Positions 25,706 through 32,025 of a stretch of 64,000 nt of DNA are shown here, piece by piece (position 1 is the stretch's first letter; the number at the start of each line of letters is the position of its first letter). A program made the position numbers and the translations under genes. The DNA lies in NCBI GenBank assembly GCA_900768125.1, contig CAAGBS010000038.1, forward strand, positions 163,265 to 227,264. Direction: 5' to 3'. Source of the DNA: Oscillospiraceae bacterium. GTDB lineage: Bacteria > Bacillota > Clostridia > Oscillospirales > Ruminococcaceae. Below the pieces are notes generated by a model, which saw nothing but the letters and a program-made list of their open reading frames with translations, did no database searches and was not told the origin of the DNA.

Positions 25706-27003
25706 CAGAGCGCCTTTTTGAGCGCCTTTTCCTCAGCAGTGGGGTCAGGCTCGTCAACTTTCTGGATATCCGCGCCGAGACTGCGAAGCTTCACTTCCAT
25801 GTTCTCATAGCCGCGCTCAACGTGATGAATGTCATAAATCTCAGTAACGCCGTCCGCACCGAGAGCCGCAACAATAAGCGCCGCGCCCGCGCGGAGGTCG
25901 GTAGCCTTTACCGGTGCGCCTTTAAGACGCTCCACGCCCTCGATGACTGCTACCCTGCCCTCTACCGAGATATTCGCGCCCATTCTGCGGAGTTCGTCAA
26001 CATAGCGGAAGCGGTTGTCGAAGATGCTTTCAGTCACCATACTCGCACCCTTCGCACATGTCAGTACTGCCGCCATCTGCGGCTGCATATCGGTGGGGAA
26101 TCCGGGATGCGGGTTAGTCTTGATGCTTGTGCCGTAATACTCAGGACCGCCGATGACTCTAACCGCGTCATCGAACTGCTCCACCTGCACGCCTATCTTT
26201 ACTAGCTTCTGGGTGATAGGCTCCAGGTGCTTCGGGATAACGTTCCTGATGAGGATATTGCTGCGCGAGGAAGCCGCTATCGCCATGAATGTGCCGGCTT
26301 CTATCTGGTCCGGGATAACGCTGTATGTCGTGCCGTGCAGATACTTCACTCCGCGTATTTTGATGACGTCTGTGCCTGCGCCGAGGATATCAGCGCCCAT
26401 GCTGTTCAGGCAGTTTGCCAGGTCAACAACGTGCGGCTCCTTGGCGGCGTTTTCGATTATAGTCAGACCGTCTGCCTTTACCGCAGCCATAATGCCGTTG
26501 ATCGTGGCTCCTACTGTGTTCTTGTCAAAGAAGATCTGGTTCCCGACCAGCTTGTCAGCGCGGAGATTGACCATTCCGCCGTCTATCTCGTATTCAGCGC
26601 CGAGGGCTGAGAAGCACTTCAGGTGCTGGTCTATGGGGCGGTCGCCGAGATTGCAGCCGCCGGGCATCGAAACATGCGCGCTGTGGAATCTGCCAAGCAG
26701 CGTTCCAAGGAAATATGTGGTAGCTCTCATGAGCTTCGCCTTCTCATAAGGCACCGGAAGATTCTGAAGCTGGCGGGTGTCTATTTCAACAGTCGTCTTG
26801 TTCAGCATGCGTATCTTCGCGCCCATCTCGGACATTATCTGTAAGGTGATGTTTACATCGCTGATGTTAGGAATATTCTCTATAATGCAAGGCTCGTCTG
26901 AAAGGATAGTACACGGGAGTATCGCTGCGACCGCATTTTTTGCGCCGCTGATGAATACCTCTCCGCTGAGTTCCTTTCCGCCTTTAATAACGTATTTCTC
27001 CAA
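25705..27003 (-). CDS. murA: UDP-N-acetylglucosamine 1-carboxyvinyltransferase
   Basis: This enzyme transfers enolpyruvate from PEP to UDP-GlcNAc, the first committed step of peptidoglycan synthesis. It is about 432 residues, normal for the family. Visible landmarks are ISGAKNAV with the conserved Lys22, and the flexible-loop sequence SMPGGCNLGDRPID with Cys117, the residue attacked by fosfomycin. The C-terminal DLRAGAALIVAAL is also typical. The best start is TTG 27003, with GGGGGAAG seven bases upstream and the conserved EKYVIKGG right after it. An in-frame extension to 27042 reads a Gln/Gly-rich stretch unlike MurA. It heads a four-gene operon. Confidence 0.94.
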   Translation of the reverse strand: MEKYVIKGGKELSGEVFISGAKNAVAAILPCTILSDEPCIIENIPNISDVNITLQIMSEMGAKIRMLNKTTVEIDTRQLQNLPVPYEKAKLMRATTYFLGTLLGRFHSAHVSMPGGCNLGDRPIDQHLKCFSALGAEYEIDGGMVNLRADKLVGNQIFFDKNTVGATINGIMAAVKADGLTIIENAAKEPHVVDLANCLNSMGADILGAGTDVIKIRGVKYLHGTTYSVIPDQIEAGTFMAIAASSRSNILIRNVIPKHLEPITQKLVKIGVQVEQFDDAVRVIGGPEYYGTSIKTNPHPGFPTDMQPQMAAVLTCAKGASMVTESIFDNRFRYVDELRRMGANISVEGRVAVIEGVERLKGAPVKATDLRAGAALIVAALGADGVTEIYDIHHVERGYENMEVKLRSLGADIQKVDEPDPTAEEKALKKAL

Positions 27004-27126
27004 AACTGCACTTCCCCCTTGCCCCCGCTGCTGCAGGGACATTTTATATATACAGCCGTATGGCGGCCGGATATGTCAGTATGTAAGTTCAGGGCATAGT
27101 TATCCCATAACTTTTTACACCATCAT

Positions 27127-27132
27127 ATTATA
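27127..27132 (-). promoter_or_regulatory. Likely -10 box of the murA operon
   Basis: TATAAT on the minus strand, about 120 bases ahead of the murA start. The -35 region is T-rich but poor, so this call is tentative. The following leader has a GCCG/CGGC hairpin. Confidence 0.4.
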
Positions 27133-27400
27133 ACACACCGGAAGAAAAAATTAAAGCATAATTTGCAAAAAAAATCCCCGCCTCATTCATTTTGGCATAT
27201 TCAACAAAATGTTTTGTGATAATTGAATAATTTTATTAAAATATCTCCCGTTTTATTATTGTCAGACCACTGCCGCTTTAATCATAGAATACCGATATTC
27301 CGCATATTACCGCCGATGGAACGAATTTTCACAAATCAGCGACTTTATAAACCGGATTTTTTACCAGAAATCCGTTGTTGATTTTGTACAGTTTTACATC
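27133..27400. other. AT-rich gene-free stretch with nested inverted repeats
   Basis: No gene is seen between the murA promoter and the promoter at 27401. The stretch is AT-rich and contains attcaa...ttgaat (near 27199-27228) enclosing ACAAAA-TG-TTTTGT, plus a CGGATTT/AAATCCG hairpin near 27352-27374. These could be binding sites or RNA hairpins; no known motif was recognised. Confidence 0.5.
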
Positions 27401-27429
27401 TTGCGAAAATTTACTTACTGTATTATAAT
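27401..27429 (+). promoter_or_regulatory. Promoter of the first SPDTG surface-protein gene
   Basis: TTGCGA (27401-27406), 17-base spacer and TATAAT (27424-27429), about 110 bases upstream of the start codon. Confidence 0.65.
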
Positions 27430-27537
27430 ACTTATTGTACATTGGAGTAATTTCTGCTTCCCCGCAGAAAGGCTCCGCAGCCGGTCAGCACCGGTCAGAT
27501 ACAGTTTTTACTGTTATATTGTAGGAGGAATTATTTC

Positions 27538-28281
27538 ATGAAAATCAGAAACATCGTTTCCGCAGCAGCCGCTTGCGCAGTTGCAGCAGCTGCTATGGTG
27601 ATCCCCACCTCTGCTGAGGAAAGCTATGTAGCAGGTATCACATGGCAGTCTTCCAGCTATTATTTCCGCAACACCGTCGCTCAGTCCGAGCTGCTCTACT
27701 GGGACAACGACCTCGGCGAGGCTGCTCCCCTTGAGGGCGCAACCTACACCGACGCTGCCATCACCGGCGACGGCGAGTACACCGTAACTCTCGACGGCGT
27801 TAAGGACGGCGGCTGGAATATGCTGAAGCTCGAAAGCAACATCGACCTCGACGCTACGCCTGACGTTAAGTTCGAGATCACCTCTGTTGAACTGAACGGC
27901 GCTGCTGTTGACTTCGACAAGGACGCTGCAGCAATGAGCGTTGACTGCGCTACCAAGAGCGATGATTACTCTGACTGGGATTTCGACATCAAGAATACCG
28001 CTCGTATCCAGCTCATCAACGTATACGACAACCTCGCAGCTATCCCGAACGACACCTATGAGTCCATCAAGATCACATTCAACGTTACCGGTCTCGGCGG
28101 CGGTGAAGCAGCAGCTGAAGACACCACCACAGCTGACAATACCGCAGCTGACAACACAGCAGCTTCCACCAACACCGCTGACAAGGGCTCTCCTGACACC
28201 GGCGTTGAGGGCGTTGCTGCTCTCGCTGGTATCGCTGTTGTAGCAGGCGGCGCACTGGTTATCTCCAGAAAGAGAAAGTAA
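27538..28281 (+). CDS. Secreted surface protein with C-terminal SPDTG sorting-like signal
   Basis: A 247-residue protein that I do not recognise by function. Residues 1-27 form a classic signal peptide ending at TSAEES. The body (about 28-188) is a beta-rich, acidic domain with YVAGITWQSSSYYFRN near its start. A Thr/Ala/Asp-rich linker of AADNT-type repeats follows. The C-terminus is DKGSPDTGVEGVAALAG, then a hydrophobic segment and the basic end SRKRK. This is the architecture of a sortase substrate, but with SPDTG in place of LPxTG. A shorter protein at 29084-29446 has the same ending. AGGAGGAATTATTT precedes the ATG. Confidence 0.75.
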   Translation: MKIRNIVSAAAACAVAAAAMVIPTSAEESYVAGITWQSSSYYFRNTVAQSELLYWDNDLGEAAPLEGATYTDAAITGDGEYTVTLDGVKDGGWNMLKLESNIDLDATPDVKFEITSVELNGAAVDFDKDAAAMSVDCATKSDDYSDWDFDIKNTARIQLINVYDNLAAIPNDTYESIKITFNVTGLGGGEAAAEDTTTADNTAADNTAASTNTADKGSPDTGVEGVAALAGIAVVAGGALVISRKRK

Positions 28282-28301
28282 TTTCTTCTGAATAAGACAT
28301 T

Positions 28302-28334
28302 AAACCCCTCTCGATCGTTCGGGAGGGGTTTTTT
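28302..28334 (+). terminator. Terminator of the SPDTG surface-protein gene
   Basis: AAACCCCTC (28302-28310) pairs with GAGGGGTTT (28323-28331), followed by T residues. It abuts the convergent spoIIID stop codon. Confidence 0.85.
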
Positions 28335-28643
28335 CTATGCTTTTTGTCTCAGCCTGCGCTTCGATAGTTCTTCGTATTTTCTCCGCGTCGCCTGACCGCC
28401 GCGGAGATGTCGCTCCTGCTTGTTCTTCTCCAGCACCGCCTTGACCTCGTCGTGAAGCTGTTTGTTGACCTGCGCCAGTTTCACGGTTATGTCCTGGTGG
28501 ACAGTGCTTTTGCTTACTCCGAATTTCTGCGCGGCAGCGCGCACCGTGGCGTTGTTTTCAACTATGTAATGTCCGAGTATGACACATCTTTCCTGATCTG
28601 TTTCCCCTGTAGCAGCTTTCTTCAATGTAATTTGCACCCCCAT
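28335..28643 (-). CDS. spoIIID: Sporulation transcriptional regulator SpoIIID
   Basis: A small DNA-binding protein of about 102 residues that in Bacillus and clostridia acts in the mother cell, switching gene expression after the SigE stage. The conserved core GHYIVENNATVRAAAQKFGV then SKSTVHQDIT is the HTH, and RHLRGGQATRRKYEEL is the basic C-terminal patch that also contacts DNA. The start is uncertain: GTG 28661, ATG 28643 and TTG 28625 are all in frame, and TTG 28625 has GGGGGTG nine bases upstream. The N-terminal region is unusual compared with the short Bacillus form. A hairpin with arms CCCGC/GCGGG lies just upstream. Confidence 0.9.
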   Translation of the reverse strand: MGVQITLKKAATGETDQERCVILGHYIVENNATVRAAAQKFGVSKSTVHQDITVKLAQVNKQLHDEVKAVLEKNKQERHLRGGQATRRKYEELSKRRLRQKA

Positions 28644-28755
28644 TGCATGAAATCTTTTCACTCTCCCCTGCCCGCAGGGAGTCCGCGGGCGTTTCCTTTT
28701 TCACATTTTATGAGGAAAAGTCTTGATTTATGTATACAATGGGTGCCGAAGCCGT

Positions 28756-29016
28756 TTAATTCAGCGGGGAGAGTCCCCCGCTGCCATCTGACGTATCCAG
28801 CCAGACTGCAAACCGCTGTCCGCAGATCGTGCACCTGACCTCATGCCGGAAATATCCCCGGATTTCTCCGCGCACCTCCTCCAGCGGGATCGTGCCGCTT
28901 TCCACCACCATATCGCCGCAATCCACCAGACCGCGTATCTTGCTTATCTCGTGAGAATACTGCAAGGTTGACCTGAACCGGTCGTAAAAATGAATCTGTC
29001 CGCAGTTTTTGCACAT
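28756..29016 (-). CDS. Small zinc-ribbon protein, function unknown
   Basis: An 86-residue protein with two CxxC pairs: MCKNCGQIHFYD at the start and VRCTICGQRFAVWLD near the end. These probably form one zinc-ribbon around a helical middle (residues about 15-60). I do not recognise the family. The start at 29016 is fixed by GGAGG five bases upstream; an in-frame TTG at 29028 lies within that site. It sits 24 bases past the terminator of the surface-protein gene and upstream of spoIIID in the same direction, so it may be co-transcribed with spoIIID. A role as a small regulator or structural zinc protein is only a guess. Confidence 0.6.
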   Translation of the reverse strand: MCKNCGQIHFYDRFRSTLQYSHEISKIRGLVDCGDMVVESGTIPLEEVRGEIRGYFRHEVRCTICGQRFAVWLDTSDGSGGLSPLN

Positions 29017-29026
29017 ATCCGCCTCC

Positions 29027-29061
29027 AAAAAAAGAAAAAGCCCACCGCTGCTGCGATGAGC
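29027..29061 (-). terminator. Terminator of the SPETG surface-protein gene
   Basis: On the minus strand GCTCATCGC (29053-29061) pairs with GCGGTGGGC (29040-29048), with two G-U pairs and loop AGCA. It is followed by TTTTTCTTTTTTT. Confidence 0.8.
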
Positions 29062-29083
29062 CTTTCTTTAAACTTATTATGGA

Positions 29084-29446
29084 TTACTTTCTGGACTTCT
29101 TGGTAGCAACCATTACAGCGCCAGCTACAGCAGCAACGCCAGCTACGCCTGCAACACCTGCAACGCCGGTCTCAGGAGAGCCCTTGGTGTCATCTGCGGG
29201 AGCGGGAGCAACTACCTCAGCGGTAGCAGCGTCAACAGTAGCAGCCTCTGCGGTGGTCTCTGCGGTAGCAGCTTCAGCAGTGGTTTCAGCCTCGGCAGTT
29301 GTAACAACAGCCTCTGCGGTGGAATCAGTAGAAATAGCTACGACCTCGCCGGTAACCTCAGCGGTCTCAGCGGAAGCAACAGCAGCGGTTGCAGCAGCCA
29401 TTGTAGCTGCGATAGCAGCAGAAAGAACGATCTTAGAAATCTTCAT
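29084..29446 (-). CDS. Small secreted Ala/Thr-rich protein with SPETG sorting-like signal
   Basis: A 120-residue protein of low complexity. The signal peptide covers about residues 1-27 (ends VASAETAEV). The mature part is mostly Ala, Thr, Glu and Val in irregular TAEA-type repeats (about 28-85). The C-terminus reads DDTKGSPETGVAGVAGVAG, then a hydrophobic stretch and the basic KKSRK. The ending matches that of the larger surface protein at 27538. It is a likely cell-wall anchored stalk or spacer, probably intrinsically disordered; the function is unknown. GAGGT precedes the ATG, and a strong promoter is at 29513-29541. Confidence 0.7.
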   Translation of the reverse strand: MKISKIVLSAAIAATMAAATAAVASAETAEVTGEVVAISTDSTAEAVVTTAEAETTAEAATAETTAEAATVDAATAEVVAPAPADDTKGSPETGVAGVAGVAGVAAVAGAVMVATKKSRK

Positions 29447-29512
29447 GATAAGTACCTCTTTTGTTCGATATTTACCGGCTTTTTGTATCCGGTATTTCTT
29501 TTTACGATTTGT

Positions 29513-29541
29513 ATTTTAGCACTTTTCTCATAAATTGTCAA
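29513..29541 (-). promoter_or_regulatory. Promoter of the SPETG surface-protein gene
   Basis: TTGACA (29536-29541), 17-base spacer and TAAAAT (29513-29518) on the minus strand. Confidence 0.78.
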
Positions 29542-29656
29542 GCGATTTGCCTAAAAAAAAATTGTATATGTTGTACAAATTGAATAAACTTCAAACGTCC
29601 GGTTTTGTAAGTCAGTTGTTGCATATCACGCATATTTTTCCACTTTTCTGGAACAA

Positions 29657-29662
29657 TATAAT
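29657..29662 (+). promoter_or_regulatory. Possible rubrerythrin -10 box
   Basis: TATAAT lies only about 19 bases ahead of the rubrerythrin start, and no convincing -35 box was found. If it is used, the leader is very short, and the AAAGGAG ribosome site begins almost at the transcript 5' end. Confidence 0.3.
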
Positions 29663-29680
29663 TCAAAGGAGTGATACAAT

Positions 29681-30214
29681 ATGGAACTTAAAGGAACACG
29701 CACGGAAGCAAATCTTCGCTCGGCATTCGCCGGGGAGACCCAGGCGCGCAGTAAATACGACTACTTCGCGAAAGCTGCAGAAAAGGAGGGCTTCCAGCAG
29801 ATAGCCGCGATATTCCGCGAGACCGCCGACAACGAGGAAGCGCACGCGTTCATGTGGTTCAGTCAGCTGGGAGCGCTTTCCAACACTGCCCAGAATCTGT
29901 TGAACGCACAGTCAGGCGAACATTTCGAGTGGGCGGATATGTACGAGGAGTTCGCCAGGGTCGCCGATGAGGAGGGCTTCACCGACATCGCGAATAAATT
30001 CCGTAAAGTGGGCGCAGTCGAAAAAGCGCACGAGGAGCGATTCCTGCGGCTGATAAACACGGTCGAAATGCAGAAAGTCTTTGAGAAGACCGAGGAAATA
30101 ATGTGGCAGTGCCGCAACTGCGGTCACATTGAGTTCGGGAAGAAAGCGCCGGACCACTGCCCGGTCTGCGGCTATCCGAAAGCCTATTTCCAGCAGAAGC
30201 CCGAAAACTACTGA
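29681..30214 (+). CDS. rbr: Rubrerythrin
   Basis: A 177-residue non-haem iron protein that reduces hydrogen peroxide in anaerobes. The N-terminal four-helix bundle carries the di-iron ligands in EANLRSAFAGETQARSKYDY, ETADNEEAHAF and VEKAHEERF. The C-terminal rubredoxin-like domain has WQCRNCGHIEFG and HCPVCGYPKAYF, whose four Cys bind a single iron. Length is normal for the short, two-domain form. AAAGGAG precedes the start. It stands alone, with a terminator after it. Electrons would come from a rubredoxin or NADH oxidoreductase encoded elsewhere. Confidence 0.96.
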   Translation: MELKGTRTEANLRSAFAGETQARSKYDYFAKAAEKEGFQQIAAIFRETADNEEAHAFMWFSQLGALSNTAQNLLNAQSGEHFEWADMYEEFARVADEEGFTDIANKFRKVGAVEKAHEERFLRLINTVEMQKVFEKTEEIMWQCRNCGHIEFGKKAPDHCPVCGYPKAYFQQKPENY

Positions 30215-30220
30215 CAGAAA

Positions 30221-30252
30221 AACTCCGGTACTCAACATACCGGAGTTTGTGA
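30221..30252. terminator. Terminator between rubrerythrin and the GH5-like pseudogene
   Basis: AACTCCGGTA (30221-30230) pairs perfectly with TACCGGAGTT (30238-30247). A-rich DNA on one side and T-rich on the other suit both directions. Confidence 0.75.
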
Positions 30253-30254
30253 TT

Positions 30255-30780
30255 TTATGCGGTTTCAACAGCCGGAGAGTCCAGCGGGTGCACCTTATCG
30301 GGAATGATCTCCGCCATTTTGTTTGTGGCTTCTCTGGTAAGGTCGTACCTGTACCACAGTTCATCGCAGCCGCTGCTGTCCGTCCTTGAAGTGGTCGAAC
30401 GACATCAACGTCGGCATTACATAGATCTCGTACTTCTCGGCGATGGCGGAAAGCTTGTCGAGGTCGGTCCAGTGGGTTTCGTTGATGTTGTAGATGCTTC
30501 CCTTGTCGTCCACGCGGACTACTCCTGTGCCGTTGCAGTTGACCCAGATACGTGTGCAGTTGATGCTGTCCTGCTTCAGCAGCGCAAAGGTGTAGTCCCA
30601 GGCGGCTTCGTCCATGTTGCCGCAGAAGTTGTTCCAGTTCTGTCACGGAGTGTTCACGCCGTTTATCCACAATTCCTTTCCGTCTACCATGAATTTAGTC
30701 CCATCGATAGTAACGCGGGCGTTCTTTTTGGCTGCAGGAGCGCTGATCTCAGTAGTTCCCTGCGGCGCAATCTGCGCCCA
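30255..30780 (-). pseudogene. Broken glycoside hydrolase gene (GH5-like)
   Basis: The minus strand carries pieces of a clan GH-A hydrolase. The first piece runs from about 30780: KNARVTIDGTKFMVDGKEL, then INGVNTP, an in-frame TGA where TGG (Trp) is expected, then QNWNNFCGN and DSINCTRIWVNCNGTGVVRV. Reading ends near 30361 with DHFKDGQQ. The true C-terminus continues in another frame as CDELWYRYDLTREATNKMAE and stops at 30255. At least 150 residues of the barrel, with the catalytic glutamates, are missing. The gene is therefore dead by a nonsense change, an internal deletion and probably a 5' rearrangement. It lies in the mannan island, so the lost enzyme may have been a mannanase or glucanase. 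Confidence 0.75.
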
Positions 30781-30933
30781 GATTTAATCAGCGCTTCCTT
30801 AGTTTTTTTCACAGCTTCCTCCCAAAGTTCCTTTTTCTCTATTTCAGCTATTTTTTAAGGATTTGTCAATATATAAGCAGCAAAATGCGGTGCATTTCAG
30901 TAAGAAACACACCGCAGTCTGATTTTTCAGCCT
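30781..30933 (-). other. Decayed coding remnant upstream of the GH5-like pseudogene
   Basis: The minus strand encodes a helical stretch ELWEEAVKKTKEALIKSG in a frame different from the pseudogene, without a start codon. It may belong to the lost 5' end or to another decayed gene. The remaining bases up to 30933 carry nothing I can name. Confidence 0.35.
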
Positions 30934-31494
30934 TTACTGCACCGCGTAAGCCGCGAAGCGGTTCAGCACCTTGGTCTTTGCGATGACCTTAATGATGATG
31001 ACGCCGCAGACCAGACCGAACGCACCCTGAATGAGATTTCCGGGAACGCTTGCAGCAGCGCCGGCAAAACTCTTTCCGAGCAGAAGCGCAGCATACAGAT
31101 AGTAGCCGCCTACCATTATAACTTCACCTGCAAGCGCGCTTACTACATACGCGGGAATATTGAACTTAGTGAGCTTTTTCAGCATTGCGCGGCAGATGAG
31201 CGCGGCTGCAACCGCGATAAGTCCCTTGATGACGAATGTGCCGGGAACGTAGTGAACGTATCCGGTGAACAGGTCAGCCAGCGCGGAGCCGATACCGCCG
31301 GCAGCGAAGCCGTAAACTGGTCCGAGCACCCATGCGGCGATGAGTATGAAGCAGTCGCCGAAGTTAACATACCCGTTCAGCGGCGAGGGTATCTGAATTA
31401 GCATTGTCGCAACGCATATCAGTGCGGCGAACATTGCAGTCACGCATATTTTCAGCAGTTTGTCACGCGCGGTCGTCTTCTCTTTTGTTTCCAT
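30934..31494 (-). CDS. ECF transporter S component (substrate-binding membrane subunit)
   Basis: A 186-residue membrane protein with six helices of the energy-coupling-factor S-component type. Conserved segments are YVNFGDCFILIAAWVLGPVY and SALADLFTGYVHYVPGTFVI, which fit the ECF-type riboflavin-transporter-like S family, in which several vitamins are used as substrates. It captures a vitamin or related compound and works with an energising module (two ATPases and EcfT) encoded elsewhere. The basic N-terminus METKEKTTARDKLLK precedes helix 1. AAGGAG lies ahead of the ATG. It is a single gene. The substrate cannot be told from the sequence. Confidence 0.85.
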   Translation of the reverse strand: METKEKTTARDKLLKICVTAMFAALICVATMLIQIPSPLNGYVNFGDCFILIAAWVLGPVYGFAAGGIGSALADLFTGYVHYVPGTFVIKGLIAVAAALICRAMLKKLTKFNIPAYVVSALAGEVIMVGGYYLYAALLLGKSFAGAAASVPGNLIQGAFGLVCGVIIIKVIAKTKVLNRFAAYAVQ

Positions 31495-31800
31495 AGTTGT
31501 TCTCCTTTTCCGGCGTTTGCCGTTCTTTATTTTACATTATATTATAACGCTGTTCTGGATATATTTCCAGTACCAGAACCGTCAAATTTGATAGCACCAG
31601 TTACCGCCGTCCAGTTATTTTTCCCGGACTATCATCTGCGGATTCTGTATACTATTTCTACCGCAGCGCTTCAGGATATGCATTGTCAGTCAACTGGCTC
31701 TATAGGAATTGTCAATAGATCGAATCTTAGTATATCCAGCTTGTTCTGTCCGAAATATTACAATTTTCTGTGTAAAAAATATAAGAAAAAAAACGCATAC
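31495..31800 (-). other. Gene-free stretch upstream of the ECF gene, possible structured leader
   Basis: No gene is seen. On the minus strand a TATAAT lies 55 bases ahead of the ECF start, overlapped by the inverted repeat gttctgg/ccagaac (31552-31558, 31573-31579). Further upstream are stems CTGCGG/CCGCAG and TGATAG/CTATCA. I could not match them to a known vitamin riboswitch. Confidence 0.4.
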
Positions 31801-31804
31801 CCTC

Positions 31805-31833
31805 TTGAAAACGTTTACAACTTATGATATAAT
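31805..31833 (+). promoter_or_regulatory. Promoter of the GH26-like gene with overlapping cre-type operator
   Basis: TTGAAA (31805-31810), 17-base spacer and TATAAT (31828-31833) form the promoter. TGAAAACGTTTACA (31806-31819) fits the catabolite-responsive element consensus TGWAANCGNTNWCA at every position and overlaps the -35 box, so CcpA or another LacI-family repressor could block it. A perfect repeat aataaacg/cgtttatt (31831-31851) follows directly. Confidence 0.65.
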
Positions 31834-31877
31834 AAACGTAAGGCGTTTATTATAGAACAAAATGCCTTGCACATACG

Positions 31878-31948
31878 TTCACCTTCGGTGAACTCCGTGC
31901 ATATCGGCAAATTATATCATATACTTGCGGATATGATATAATATCAAC
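31878..31948 (+). promoter_or_regulatory. Leader hairpin and second promoter-like palindrome ahead of the GH26-like gene
   Basis: gttcacc/ggtgaac with loop ttc forms a stable hairpin near 31878-31894, extended by TGCA/TGCA outside it. A perfect 11-bp inverted repeat, ttatatcatat (31912-31922) and atatgatataa (31931-31941), holds a second TATAAT (31937-31942). The segment 31929-31948 nearly repeats the operator region of the alpha-galactosidase promoter. Confidence 0.5.
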
Positions 31949-32025
31949 AGAATGCAGGGTCGGAGAATCCCTGCAAATGATCACAACGCGCATTCAGCGC
32001 TGAAAAACCGAAAGGAACCACGACA

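Noticed and set aside
31495..31760. FMN or TPP riboswitch upstream of the ECF gene
   Set aside because: Pieces such as gacggcggtaact and gatagtccggg recall the FMN element, but order and spacing do not match, and no CTGAGA of a TPP element is present.
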